Origin: Myxococcales bacterium
GTDB taxonomy: Bacteria > Myxococcota_A > Polyangia > Polyangiales > Ga0077539
NCBI GenBank assembly: GCA_016793325.1
Contig: JAEUKI010000016.1
Coordinates: forward strand, 1 to 64,000
DNA length: 64,000 nucleotides
Reading direction: 5' to 3'
The notes beneath the pieces were generated by a model. It worked only from the letters and a program-made list of their open reading frames with translations. It did not search any database and was not told the DNA's origin. Shown piece after piece: positions 17,236 to 26,668 of this stretch (the first letter of the stretch is position 1; each line of letters starts with the position of its first letter). Position numbers and translations under genes: made by a program.

Positions 17236-20200
17236 TCACGGGACGTCGCTCGGCAGCGCGAAGGACACGTCGGGCAGCGCGCCGGACAGCACTTCGTTTC
17301 GAGCGTTTCCGTGCATTCCGACGCGGGTCAGCGAAGGCGGGGGCGTGTCCGAGTCCAAGAGCCCCGCGGCGTCGAGCGACTCCGAGATCGCGCCGTCCAC
17401 GATCGAGAGCGCGCCGCGTCGGACCATGAACCCGTACGACGAGCCGCGAAGCGTGCAGCGCTCGCAGCGCACCGCAGAGCTGCTCCGCACGAAGAGCCCG
17501 ACGTTCGAGCGCTCTTCGGGCCGCGACGAGCTCACGCGCCCGAGCGCGAGGTCCCCCGCGTACGCGTCCGCGAGCGCGAGCGACGACTCCATCGCCGTGT
17601 CCGAGAGCGTCGCGTACGCCGCGCCCGCAGCGCGCGTCACAGACACGCGATCGAGCGCGATCCGCCCGCTCAGCTGCGCGATCACCGCGGCGTTGGACTC
17701 TCCCTCGAGCGCCACCAGCGAATCGACGAACACGTCGCGCCCGCGCAGCGTCGAGCCCGCGCCCACCGACGTGAGCGCCGTCGAGGCTCCCTGCACGACG
17801 ACGCGATCGAGCGCCACCGTCGAGCCATCGAGCGCAGCCACCGCCCACGACGTCCGCTGCGCGCGCGCGAGGTCGATCAGCACGTCGCTCGCGTCGACGT
17901 TTGCGCCCTCGATGCCGACGACCCCGAAGGTCGCTGCGCCGTTGATCACCGCCCGCCGCAAGACCAGCGATCCCGCACGCGCCGCGCGAACACCCACAGG
18001 CGCTTCGCCCATCGCGCTGTCCGATCGAAGGTCTTCGATCACCGCGCTCGCCCCGAGCAGCCCCACGCTCGCGTTGGTCGCGCCCGTCACCGTCAGGGAT
18101 CGCGCTTCGAGCGTCGCTTCGCTGCCCGCCGTGATCGCCGTCGTGCGACGCGTCCCGACCACGGACACGCGAGAGCCCTCGAGCGTCAATCGCCCCCGCG
18201 GAAACACGGTGATCGCCGGCCCGTCGATCCCGTCGACGACGAAGCCGCGCGCCGTCACCGACGCCTCACCGACGACGAGCGCGCCAGGGGCAGGCTCCTG
18301 ACCGCGCGCGAAATCCCGCATCCACACCGACTCGAGCTCGACCGCTCCGCTCGAGAGCAGCACGCACGCGACCGAGGGGCAGCGCTCGATGACCACGTCT
18401 CGAACGCGCAGCGTCGCGCTCACGCTCTCGGCGCTCAGCGCGCCGAAGCTCGCCTCGCTGCTCGCGTCCGCGAAGCGAATCCGCGCGCGCTCGAAGGACA
18501 CGTCTCGATCGACGTCCGTGAGGATCGCGAACATTCCACGGTGCGACTCTGCGACGACGTCGCTCACCGAGAGCTCGCTGTGGTTCGAGAAGATCGCCGC
18601 AGAAGAGTCGACGATCGGCGAGCGTCTTCCCACGCGAAGCAAGCGCAAGCCGCGGGCGCTCACCGTCGAGTCGAACGCGCCGAGGAGCCCGAAGTCGATG
18701 TCCGACGCGCGCACGCGATCGAGCTCGACCGTCGAGTTTCCCGCGACGATCGCGAGCGATTCACGCTCGGTGAGCGCGGCGCCCACCTCGCGCAGGACGC
18801 TCGTGCGCAGCGCGAACGAAGAGCCGACGTCGCGCACCAACGCCGCGGACGCGTCCATCGAGCGCAGCGTCGACTCTTCGACGACCACGCGACCGGCCGC
18901 GTTGACGTACACCGCACAGCCCTCTTGTCCGGGCGCGGGCTGATCGATGCGCGCGATCAGCGAGCGGCGGACGTTCACCGTTCCACCGCGGGTGTAGACG
19001 GCGATCCCGCGGATTTCGCGGAGGACCGAGCGCTCGACCGAGAGCGTCGCGCCCTCGTCGCCGCTGACCGCGAAGCCCTGCTCTTGCGCAGGCGCCGCGC
19101 GAACGCGCTCGATCACGGTGTCGGTCACCGTGCCCGTCGCGCCGCGGCCTTCGACCGCGACGCCCACGTTGGTCCCGTCGCCGATGTGCGACGCATCCAC
19201 GGTCACCCGCGCCCCCGCCACGCCGTGAACGCTTCGCCCGCGAAGACCGTCGGCCCTCGCGCGCATCGCACGCACCGCCGAGCGAACCACGGTCACGCTC
19301 GTCGACGCGCCGCTCGCGTACAGTCCGTAGCCCACGCCGCCGTCGATCACGCTGTCTTCCATGCGCACCGACGCGCCGCCGCTCGCGACCACGACCCCGC
19401 GCTCGTCGCGGCCCGTCAGCGTCACGCCGCGCAACACGACCGTCGCCGACGCGCTCGCGCTCACGACCGGCGCCGCGCTGTCGCCCGTGAGCCGCACGCG
19501 CTCCGCGCACACACCGGCGATGTTGATCGCTCGATCCGCGGTGACCGCCGCCGCGTACGAGCCCTCTCCCAGCACGAGCCACACGCCCGAAGGCGCCCCT
19601 TCGAGCGCGCGCCGTACGGTGGCGTATGGTCTCGCGAGGCTCCCGTCTCCATCGTCCGATCCCGCGGCGGTCACGTAGCGAACGGTCGCTCCGTCGGGCA
19701 CCGCCACGCGCTCGATCGCCGCGCACTCCACCGTGGGAACGCAGCGTCCGACGCTCGGATAGCGCCCCGCGGCGCACGCGTCGATCGCGGGCGGTTCGCA
19801 GCCGAGCTCCGCGTCTCCGCTCCAGCCCATCGGGCACGAGGTGACGCCCGCGGTCGGGCTCCATGGCGCGGCGAGCTCCATCGCAGAGGGAGGAACCCAC
19901 GTCGACGACGGCGCGGCGCTCGTCGACCACGGGCCGACCCAACGATCGTCCGCGGCGCGCGTGATGCTCGCGGTCGGCGCGGCCCCCGAGCGAGCGCGAG
20001 ACACATCGACGTTCGCGCAGCGAGCGCCCTGGCGCGACGGGCTCGAGGGCGCGCACGCGACGAGCGCGGGAGCGCACCCGCCGCGATCGAGCTCGACCCA
20101 ATCCTCCGGGCATCGCCACCGCGCGACTTCATCGGAGCGCGCCGAGGAGCACCCGATGAGCGCGAGGGTGATCGATGCGATCGATGCGACCGTTGCACGC

Positions 20201-20256
20201 GCGCCACGCACGGCGCGCACTCCTCCACGAAGCGTCACCGCGCGACGATAGCCCAC
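17236..20256 (-). CDS. Large beta-helix (PbH1-repeat) lipoprotein
   Basis: A 1006-residue secreted or surface protein. The N-terminus has a signal peptide with lipobox LALIGC. A Cys-rich region (residues ~45-190; CPEDWVELDRGGC, CPMGWSGD) precedes a long repetitive part beginning VRYVTAAGSDDGDGSLARPYAT, the typical entry to a right-handed parallel beta-helix (DUF1565/PbH1). More than 20 rungs of the form VxGxxATLxVxxSxI follow. The start codon is GTG at 20256. It has an uninterrupted antisense frame on the plus strand, a by-product of codon bias. Such proteins can be adhesins or polysaccharide-interacting proteins; the true role is unknown. Confidence 0.75.
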   Translation of the reverse strand: MGYRRAVTLRGGVRAVRGARATVASIASITLALIGCSSARSDEVARWRCPEDWVELDRGGCAPALVACAPSSPSRQGARCANVDVSRARSGAAPTASITRAADDRWVGPWSTSAAPSSTWVPPSAMELAAPWSPTAGVTSCPMGWSGDAELGCEPPAIDACAAGRYPSVGRCVPTVECAAIERVAVPDGATVRYVTAAGSDDGDGSLARPYATVRRALEGAPSGVWLVLGEGSYAAAVTADRAINIAGVCAERVRLTGDSAAPVVSASASATVVLRGVTLTGRDERGVVVASGGASVRMEDSVIDGGVGYGLYASGASTSVTVVRSAVRAMRARADGLRGRSVHGVAGARVTVDASHIGDGTNVGVAVEGRGATGTVTDTVIERVRAAPAQEQGFAVSGDEGATLSVERSVLREIRGIAVYTRGGTVNVRRSLIARIDQPAPGQEGCAVYVNAAGRVVVEESTLRSMDASAALVRDVGSSFALRTSVLREVGAALTERESLAIVAGNSTVELDRVRASDIDFGLLGAFDSTVSARGLRLLRVGRRSPIVDSSAAIFSNHSELSVSDVVAESHRGMFAILTDVDRDVSFERARIRFADASSEASFGALSAESVSATLRVRDVVIERCPSVACVLLSSGAVELESVWMRDFARGQEPAPGALVVGEASVTARGFVVDGIDGPAITVFPRGRLTLEGSRVSVVGTRRTTAITAGSEATLEARSLTVTGATNASVGLLGASAVIEDLRSDSAMGEAPVGVRAARAGSLVLRRAVINGAATFGVVGIEGANVDASDVLIDLARAQRTSWAVAALDGSTVALDRVVVQGASTALTSVGAGSTLRGRDVFVDSLVALEGESNAAVIAQLSGRIALDRVSVTRAAGAAYATLSDTAMESSLALADAYAGDLALGRVSSSRPEERSNVGLFVRSSSAVRCERCTLRGSSYGFMVRRGALSIVDGAISESLDAAGLLDSDTPPPSLTRVGMHGNARNEVLSGALPDVSFALPSDVP

Positions 20257-20304
20257 TCGCTTCGATCGTGGATCGATCGCGACGACGGCGCGTCCGTCAC
20301 GCGA

Positions 20305-21165
20305 TCACTTCGCGTACTTGTCGAACAGGACCTTGAATCGCTCGCGAATGTGCGGAGGAATCCTGCCCTTGTCCGTCAACACCGCGTGCTCGAAGGCGTT
20401 GGTCGCGGGTGAGCGCGCCGGGTCGGGCAGGGCGTTGGCGAGGTGGCGCACGGTCTCCTGCGCGCGCTCGACGTTCTTGTGGATGATCTCGAGGATCATC
20501 TTGATGTCGACGCTCGCGTCGTGCTCGCGCCAGCAGTCGTAGTCCGTCGCGAGCGCGAGCGTGCAGTAGGGCAGCTCGATCTCGCGCGCGAGAAAGACCT
20601 CGGGGACGTTGGTCATGCCGACGACCGCGCAGTTCCACGAGCGAAACATGAAGGACTCGGCGCGCGTCGAGAAGCGCGGCCCCTCGATGCACACGTACGT
20701 CCCGCCCTCGTGCACGGTGGCTTTGGTCTTGCGCGCGGCTTCGGTCACCGCGCGCGCGAGCAGCGGACACACCGGGTCGGCCATCGACACGTGCGCCGCG
20801 AGCCCCTCGTCGAAGAACGTCCCCGCGCGGCGCTGCGTGCGATCGATGAACTGATCGACCACCACGAGGTCTCCGGGCGGGATCTCTTCGCGCAGCGATC
20901 CCACGGCGGACACGCTGAGCACGTGCGTCGCGCCGAGCGTCTTCAGGGCCCACAAATTCGCGCGAAAATTAATGGCGCTCGGGGGGATGCGATGCCCGCG
21001 CCCGTGTCGCGGAAGAAACAGCAGCGTCGTCTCGCCGAGCCGGCCCTTGATGATCGCGTCCGACGGCGAGCCCCAGGGCGTCTCGACGTCGATCTCTTGC
21101 ACGTCTTCGAGGCCGGGCATTTGGTAGAGCCCGCTTCCGCCGATGACACCCAACACGTAACCCAT
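20305..21165 (-). CDS. mtnP: 5'-methylthioadenosine phosphorylase
   Basis: This cytosolic enzyme converts 5'-methylthioadenosine and phosphate to adenine and methylthioribose-1-phosphate, the first step of methionine salvage. The product of 286 residues matches the MTAP/PNP class II trimeric family. Motifs: IGGSGLYQMPG at the N-terminus, PRHGRGH for phosphate, YVCIEGPRFSTRAE, VVGMTNVPEVFLARE and ATDYDCWRE for base recognition. ATG 21165 is preceded by GAGGAG at a suitable distance. No other methionine-salvage gene is close, so it probably clears MTA alone. Confidence 0.93.
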   Translation of the reverse strand: MGYVLGVIGGSGLYQMPGLEDVQEIDVETPWGSPSDAIIKGRLGETTLLFLPRHGRGHRIPPSAINFRANLWALKTLGATHVLSVSAVGSLREEIPPGDLVVVDQFIDRTQRRAGTFFDEGLAAHVSMADPVCPLLARAVTEAARKTKATVHEGGTYVCIEGPRFSTRAESFMFRSWNCAVVGMTNVPEVFLAREIELPYCTLALATDYDCWREHDASVDIKMILEIIHKNVERAQETVRHLANALPDPARSPATNAFEHAVLTDKGRIPPHIRERFKVLFDKYAK

Positions 21166-21231
21166 CGTTTGCTCCTCGCGTCTCGACACAGACGACGCGC
21201 GACGCGCGCCGCGTTCGCCGCGGTTTGTACC

Positions 21232-22089
21232 CTATTTCTTCGCGGGAATCGTCGCGATCGAGAGCACCCCGAGGTCCTCTCCCCCGTGGCCTTCGCGGAC
21301 GAGCGCGTCCATTCGCTCGCCGAGGCCCGGCAGGACGCCGAGCGGACGCTCTCCGGCGGTCTCGACCATGAGCCGCACGTCTTTGCGCGCCATCGAGAGC
21401 TCGAAGCTCGCCGTGTAGTCGCCCTGAATCATCCGCGCCCCGCGCCCCGCCACGATGTTGGCGAAGGGAAATCCCGTGACGAATTTCTGCACGTCCTCGG
21501 GGGCGATCCCCGCGCCCTGCCCCAGCGCAAACGCGTCCGCGAGGCAGCCCGCGACACCAATAATCATCGCGTTGCCGACGAGCTTGAACCCCGTCGGCGC
21601 GCCGTGGTCTTCGCCGAGCAGCACGAGGTCGCCGGTCATCGCCGCGAGCGCTGGCGAGAGCGACTCGAGCACCGGCGTCGGGCCCGCGCAGAGCATCCGC
21701 CCCGTCGCCTGCCGCGCGTTGACGGGCCCCATGAATACAGGTGCCGAAATATACGCGACGCCCATCGCCCCGAGGCGACGGGCTCTCTCGCGCGCTCCGG
21801 CGGGCGTCACCGTCGTGTGGTCCACCACAGGAACGCCCCTCGCCAACGCGGGCAGCGCCTCTTCGAGCACCGCGTCCACCGAGCGATCGTCGGACAAGCA
21901 CAAGTGCACGCGCTCGACGTCCTTCACGCATGCTGCGATCGAAGCGCACGCGAGCGCGCCCTTCGCGACGAGCGGGTCGAGTTTCGATGTCGTGCGGTTC
22001 CACGCGCGAACGCGGAGCGAGCGGGCGAGGGCGGCCTCGACGAATCCAGATCCGAGCAGCCCTGTTCCGAGCCAGGCGATGGTGGTCAT
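21232..22089 (-). CDS. NAD(P)-dependent beta-hydroxyacid dehydrogenase family protein
   Basis: A 285-residue oxidoreductase of the 3-hydroxyisobutyrate dehydrogenase/6-phosphogluconate dehydrogenase superfamily. The N-terminal Rossmann motif (GTGLLGSGF, residues ~7-15) binds the dinucleotide. The VDHTTVTPAGARE and SAPVFMGPVNARQ segments form the substrate loop, and TGFKLVGNAM carries the catalytic Lys and nearby Asn. The glyoxylate/succinic-semialdehyde reductase (GLYR-type) subgroup is a good guess. It lies 66 bp upstream of mtnP on the same strand and may be cotranscribed. ATG 22089 starts directly at the first strand. Confidence 0.85.
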   Translation of the reverse strand: MTTIAWLGTGLLGSGFVEAALARSLRVRAWNRTTSKLDPLVAKGALACASIAACVKDVERVHLCLSDDRSVDAVLEEALPALARGVPVVDHTTVTPAGARERARRLGAMGVAYISAPVFMGPVNARQATGRMLCAGPTPVLESLSPALAAMTGDLVLLGEDHGAPTGFKLVGNAMIIGVAGCLADAFALGQGAGIAPEDVQKFVTGFPFANIVAGRGARMIQGDYTASFELSMARKDVRLMVETAGERPLGVLPGLGERMDALVREGHGGEDLGVLSIATIPAKK

Positions 22090-22221
22090 TGGCGTAGTGC
22101 CTACCAGCGCCAGGGGCCTCTCGACAAACCCTCGACCGACCGCGCCCATCGATGAGCGATTTCGCGGCAGTTTGTACCTCGCGCAGACTTCGCGGCGTGC
22201 GCATGGTCCGGCGCTCTTCCT

Positions 22222-23472
22222 ATGGCAAAGCTCGAGACCGCACGGATCGACCTCGCGTCGATCGACCGATCACAGTTCAAAGTGACGCCCCACGGAGAGC
22301 GCGTGCTCGTGCACCCGCACGCGAACAAGCGTCGCTGGGACGAGCGCGAACTGCCGCTGCGATCGCTGGTCACGGACGCGAAGGGCGCGGTGATCTCCGC
22401 GGGATTTCCGAAGTTCTTCAATTTTGGCGAGCACGCTCCGCACGACGAGCGCTTCGTCGACGCGCTCGCGCGGGACGCGGTCGAGTTTCCCGAGAAGCTC
22501 GACGGCTCGCTCATCGTCGCCGACCTCGCGCCCGACGGCTCGACCGTGACGCTTCGCACGCGGCAGTCGCTCGGGCTCAACGAGCTCGAGGCGCCCATCG
22601 AGCGCTTGATCCGAGAGCGATACCCGCGATTTCGCGAGGCGCTCGCGGCGGATCCCGCCGTGCGCGAAGGCCACTCCGTGCTCTTCGAGTTCTTGTACCC
22701 CGAGCGCCCCGTGGTCTTGCGCTACGAGCGCGCGGCGCTTGTTCTCCTCGCGCTCGTCGACAAGCACTCGCTCTCGCCCTCGTGGAACGAGACCGCGCTC
22801 GCGCGGATCTCTCGCGAGGCGGGCGTCGAGCGCACGGCGATCCACACGCTCCCAACGGACCCCGCGGCGCTGCGAAGCGCGCTCGACGCGATTCCGCAGA
22901 GCGAGGGCGTCGTCGCGCGCGCGATCGACCGCGAGGGCCGGCCGCTGCTCATCAAGATCAAGACGCAGTCGTACCTTCGCCTGCACGCGCACCGAGCGCG
23001 CCTCGGCGGAGGAAACTCGCAACGCGTAGCATTTTTGCTGGGCGCCGAAGACGAAGCCTCCTTCGTGAGCGCGCTCGAAGCGCGAGGGCTCGACTACGAA
23101 GCGATCACGTTCGCCAAAGAGAACCTCGGCGACTACTTCGAGCGACGCGCCCGCGTGATGACCGCGTTTCGCGAGCTTCGCGCAGCCCTCGGCCTCGGCG
23201 ACGAGAGCGCGAAGAGCGCGCCGTCACGCACGGACAAGCGCGCGTTCGTCGAGCGAGCCAAGGCGTACATCGACGGCCACCGCGAGCGCTTCGTCGAGCC
23301 CGTGTGGTTCGACGTCGCGATCAAGCTGTTCGAGGGTCGCGTCGAAAACGCGAGGATCGTCTCGTATTCGGCGCTCATCGGCGAACCCGGCCCCACCGTG
23401 CGACAGTGGCTCGCCAACGCCGACGAGGAGCTCCGCGCGACGTTCGAGCGCGAAGTGCGCGAAGAAGAGTGA
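22222..23472 (+). CDS. T4 Rnl1-like RNA ligase
   Basis: A 416-residue protein with the order of nucleotidyltransferase motifs seen in T4 RNA ligase 1: a KFFNFGE segment (residues ~73-79), motif I KLDGS with the predicted AMP-accepting Lys92, a motif III-like LFEFLYP, motif IV EGVVARA and motif V LIKIKTQSYL, followed by a helical C-terminal domain of ~150 residues. Such ligases use ATP to join a 3'-OH RNA end to a 5'-phosphate and typically repair cleaved tRNA. No polynucleotide kinase/phosphatase (Pnkp) partner is adjacent; a membrane protease gene follows convergently. It is divergent from the dehydrogenase gene. Confidence 0.85.
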   Translation: MAKLETARIDLASIDRSQFKVTPHGERVLVHPHANKRRWDERELPLRSLVTDAKGAVISAGFPKFFNFGEHAPHDERFVDALARDAVEFPEKLDGSLIVADLAPDGSTVTLRTRQSLGLNELEAPIERLIRERYPRFREALAADPAVREGHSVLFEFLYPERPVVLRYERAALVLLALVDKHSLSPSWNETALARISREAGVERTAIHTLPTDPAALRSALDAIPQSEGVVARAIDREGRPLLIKIKTQSYLRLHAHRARLGGGNSQRVAFLLGAEDEASFVSALEARGLDYEAITFAKENLGDYFERRARVMTAFRELRAALGLGDESAKSAPSRTDKRAFVERAKAYIDGHRERFVEPVWFDVAIKLFEGRVENARIVSYSALIGEPGPTVRQWLANADEELRATFEREVREEE

Positions 23473-23475
23473 CGG

Positions 23476-23973
23476 CTAGTTTTCGGGCGGGCGAAACGCG
23501 TATCCGTCGGGCAATTTGCCGCCGAGCCACACGCGCACCGTCGTCGGGACCTCCGCGACGAACGTCACCCCCATCCCGACGACCGTGAGCGCGATGGCGA
23601 CCTTGCCCGACAGCGCGCTCGCGTCCGCGATCATCGCGAGCGCGATCAGCCCGCACACCGAGCCGAGATAGCCCCCGACGGACATCGCGAGAAACTGTCG
23701 CCTCGTGTTCGCGCGCACGTCGAAGAAAAACAGCAACGGCGTCCACACCGTCTGCGCGAAGTGCACTCGGCTCCCCGTCGCGCGCGCCCCGAGCAAGTGC
23801 CCCCACTCGTGCCCGATGAAGCCGCTCACCGCGAAGAACACCCCCGCGAGGACGCCGACGATCGAGCGCGCGAGCGTCGCGCCGCCCGTTCGCATCGAAG
23901 CGTCCAAGATCCAGAGCGCGACCGTCCCCGCGACAACCGCCGCGTCGCGCAACACCAAGTGCAGAGGAGCCAT
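23476..23973 (-). CDS. Small membrane metallopeptidase-like protein (HExxH)
   Basis: A 165-residue integral membrane protein with about four hydrophobic segments. The second contains HEWGH (residues 55-59), the zinc-binding HExxH motif in a membrane setting as in site-2 protease (M50) relatives. A second M50 signature (NxxPxxxxDG) is not clearly present, so the catalytic activity is uncertain. ATG 23973 or GTG 23976 are possible starts. It ends 3 bp from the convergent RNA ligase stop. Confidence 0.6.
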   Translation of the reverse strand: MAPLHLVLRDAAVVAGTVALWILDASMRTGGATLARSIVGVLAGVFFAVSGFIGHEWGHLLGARATGSRVHFAQTVWTPLLFFFDVRANTRRQFLAMSVGGYLGSVCGLIALAMIADASALSGKVAIALTVVGMGVTFVAEVPTTVRVWLGGKLPDGYAFRPPEN

Positions 23974-24015
23974 CACGTGCCGCGGGTAACACTACACGAT
24001 GCTCCGAGCTCCTGT

Positions 24016-25497
24016 TCAACGAGCGCGAACCACCGCGGGGACGCCGCCCTTCGGGCGCAGCGTCGCGAAGTCGTCCGGCTCGATCTTGCGAGACGCGTCG
24101 ATCTCGAAGCGCCAACGCCGGAGCAACGTCGCCAGCACAATGGGCCCTTCGAGCATGGCGAAATGCACGCCGATACAAAACCGCGGCCCCGCGCTGAACG
24201 GGAGGTACGACGTTCGGTGCCGCAGCGCTTCGCGCTCGGGCAGCCAGCGATCCGGGTCGAACGCCTCGGGGTCGGGGTAGGCGTCCTCGCGGTAGTGCTG
24301 CGCGTAGATGCTCACGAACACCAGTGATTTTGCTGGTAGTTGGTAGCCCGCGACCTCGACGGGCTCGAGCGTCCTGCGCGGCAGCAGCATGAGCGGCGGG
24401 TACATCCGCATCGCCTCGCGAAACACGCGGGTGCAAAACTCGAGCTTCGACGGGTCCCACTTCGTGATGGGCCCGTCGCCAAACGCGTCCGCCTCCGCCC
24501 GGGCCTTCTCGAGCAGCGCCGGGTTGCGCGCGAGCAGATAAAACGACCACGCGAGCGCGGTCGCCGTGGTCTCGTGCCCAGCGACGAAGAGCGTGACGGC
24601 CTCGTCGCGCACTTGCTTGTCGCTCATGTGCTCGTTTGCGCCCTCGGGGTCCTTCGCGGTGAGCAGCATCGTGAGGAGGTCCTGCCGCGTGAGGCCCTGC
24701 TTGCGGCGGTCGTCGATCATGCGCTGGATCCGGTCGTCGACGAGCCGCACCGCCGAGAGCAGCGCCGGGTCCCGCACCCCCGGGAGCATGAACGGCGCTT
24801 CGAGCTTCTGCTGCGCGTCTTGAAACCATGTGCGCACGCGACCCGAGGTGCGATCCGCGAGCGCCCCCGCGGCGTCCATCCCGAGCACGTGCGCGACGAG
24901 CGCGGGGCTCCCGAGGTTGCGATTGACCCACCCGAGGGCCGTGGTGAGCGCCGCGCCGAGCGAGTCGGCTTCGTCGAAGGTGTCGACGTCGAAGAGGGCT
25001 TTTCCGACGACGGACATCGCGATGCGCGTGGTCTCGTGGGCCACGTCGATCGAGTCGCCGTCCTTCATGCGGTCCGCCGCGCGCTCGGCCACCTCGCGCA
25101 TCGTGTCCGCGTAGCGCTGGATCGGCTGCGGCTGAAACAGCGTGGACATCATCTTGCGCTGCGTGCGCCACAGGCTGCCCTCGCTCGTAAAGAGCCCCTG
25201 GCCCGCGAGGTAGTGGAGCAGCACACGAAATCCAGGGGACTTCTCGAAGCTCTTGGCGCGCGTCACGAGCACCTCGTGCGCGACCTCGGGCGTGCACGGA
25301 AAGTACACGGGCAGGTGCATCACGCGCCCTCGCACGAGCGGCGCGGTCTGCTCCGCGAGCTTTCGCTGAAACGCGAGGCGCTCTTGCGTCGTGAACCCGA
25401 AGCTCCCGAGCAGCCCCACGTCGGGCATGCGAGGGAGCGAGTCCAGCGAGCGGGCCGGCCCGTCGGACGAGGGCTGCTGTGCGTGCGGCGAGTCCAT
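24016..25497 (-). CDS. Cytochrome P450 (CYP102-like/fatty-acid hydroxylase type)
   Basis: A 493-residue P450. Motifs: GSLWRTQRKMMSTLFQP in the C-helix region, I-helix AGHETTATAL, K-helix ExxR (FREAMRMYPP), FDPDRW and the heme loop PFSAGPRFCIG. The long N-terminus without membrane anchor and the overall length suggest a CYP4/CYP102-like long-chain substrate preference, but this is a guess. The ATG at 25497 begins a hydrophilic tail; a later ATG (MPDVGLLG) is an alternative. It is divergent from the ABC-2 permease gene and belongs to a different subfamily from the P450 at 5.9 kb. Confidence 0.9.
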   Translation of the reverse strand: MDSPHAQQPSSDGPARSLDSLPRMPDVGLLGSFGFTTQERLAFQRKLAEQTAPLVRGRVMHLPVYFPCTPEVAHEVLVTRAKSFEKSPGFRVLLHYLAGQGLFTSEGSLWRTQRKMMSTLFQPQPIQRYADTMREVAERAADRMKDGDSIDVAHETTRIAMSVVGKALFDVDTFDEADSLGAALTTALGWVNRNLGSPALVAHVLGMDAAGALADRTSGRVRTWFQDAQQKLEAPFMLPGVRDPALLSAVRLVDDRIQRMIDDRRKQGLTRQDLLTMLLTAKDPEGANEHMSDKQVRDEAVTLFVAGHETTATALAWSFYLLARNPALLEKARAEADAFGDGPITKWDPSKLEFCTRVFREAMRMYPPLMLLPRRTLEPVEVAGYQLPAKSLVFVSIYAQHYREDAYPDPEAFDPDRWLPEREALRHRTSYLPFSAGPRFCIGVHFAMLEGPIVLATLLRRWRFEIDASRKIEPDDFATLRPKGGVPAVVRAR

Positions 25498-25654
25498 GGA
25501 TGGTCTGCGCGGAGCATAGCGACCGCGCGCCCCGAAGTGTGGAGCCGCTGTGGACGGGACGCCGCTCGGCGCCGGCCGAGGGACGCGCGCTTCTCTTGCA
25601 AAGGGCACTAGCCCAACGCCCGGTCGCGCGGGTAGCTTCGTCGACGTTTCTTCT

Positions 25655-26668
25655 ATGAATCGCGCGTACGCCATCGCTCTCAACGCCTTTCGCGAGGCGG
25701 TTCGCGATCGTGTGCTGTTCGGGGTCCTCGGCCTCGCGATCGCGTCGCTCGCGTTCGGGACGTCGCTCGCTTGGCTCTCGGTCTCCGAGCAAGTTCGCGT
25801 GCTCGTCGACCACGGGATCGTCACGATCTCGTGGCTCTCGAACCTCGTCGCGATCTTCTTGGGAGCGAGCTTCCTCTACAAAGAGGTCGAGCTCCGCACG
25901 CTGTACGTGATCCTCGCCAAGCCCGTCGCGCGCTGGCAGTTCGTCCTCGGCCGCTATCTCGGGATCGTCGCCACCGCCGTCGTGTTCATCGCGCTCACCG
26001 CGGCCGCGCTCTTGTCCGTGCTCGTGTTCGTCGCCGCCGAGAGCCGCGCCGGAAGCGGCGCGAGCGAGTCGGTCCTCTCGGTGATCCGCTCGTCGCGCGG
26101 CGCGCGTTTCGCGGCGCTCTCCGTGGTTGTCCTGCTCGGCACGCTCGGCCTCGCGGTGAGCTCTCGCGCCAAGGCGCTGGCTCCGCTGCGCGCGGCCCTC
26201 AGCGGCGCCGGAGCGCTCCTCGGCTCGATCGCGCTGTGCGGCCTCGTGTCCGCGGTCTCGGCCTCGGTCGCGCCCGACGAGACGATCTACGTCCTCGTCT
26301 CGTGCGCGCTCGCCGTGATCGAAGTGTGCATCACGGCGGCGCTCGCCACGCTGGTTTCCTCGTTCTCGACCCCGTTCGTCACCGGGGCGTTGTCGCTCGG
26401 GTTCTTCCTCATCGGCCGCTCGACCGGCGCGATCCTCGAGCTCAAAGCGCGGCAGCTCCCGGCCGAAGTGCTGCAGCTGCTCCGCGTGGTCGCCGAAGTG
26501 TTTCCCAATTTGTACCTGTATGTCCCGACGAGGCAGTCGCTCTCGCTCGCGCAAGGGTTCGCCCCGGTCGCGTCGTTCGTCGCGCAGCTCGCGACGTACG
26601 GGCTCGCGTACAGCGCGCTCTTCGTCGGCGGGGCCGCGCTCTTGTTTCGTCGAAGGGACCTGACGTGA
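25655..26668 (+). CDS. ABC-2 type transporter permease
   Basis: A 337-residue inner-membrane protein with about six membrane segments. The start MNRAYAIALNAFREAVRDRVLFGVL and the following layout match ABC-2-type permeases (NatB/DUF-type), with an amphipathic N-terminal helix, a loop with FLYKEVELRTLYVILAKPVARWQF, and long hydrophobic helices. No ATPase subunit is encoded in the immediate neighbourhood, so it would rely on a protein encoded elsewhere. Its stop overlaps the GTG start of the next gene (GTGA), indicating coupled translation. Confidence 0.8.
   Translation: MNRAYAIALNAFREAVRDRVLFGVLGLAIASLAFGTSLAWLSVSEQVRVLVDHGIVTISWLSNLVAIFLGASFLYKEVELRTLYVILAKPVARWQFVLGRYLGIVATAVVFIALTAAALLSVLVFVAAESRAGSGASESVLSVIRSSRGARFAALSVVVLLGTLGLAVSSRAKALAPLRAALSGAGALLGSIALCGLVSAVSASVAPDETIYVLVSCALAVIEVCITAALATLVSSFSTPFVTGALSLGFFLIGRSTGAILELKARQLPAEVLQLLRVVAEVFPNLYLYVPTRQSLSLAQGFAPVASFVAQLATYGLAYSALFVGGAALLFRRRDLT

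Noticed and set aside
17311..20412. Long open frame antisense to the beta-helix lipoprotein gene
   Set aside because: Its product is Arg/His/Ala-rich without domains; long antisense frames arise from the GC-rich third positions of the real gene.
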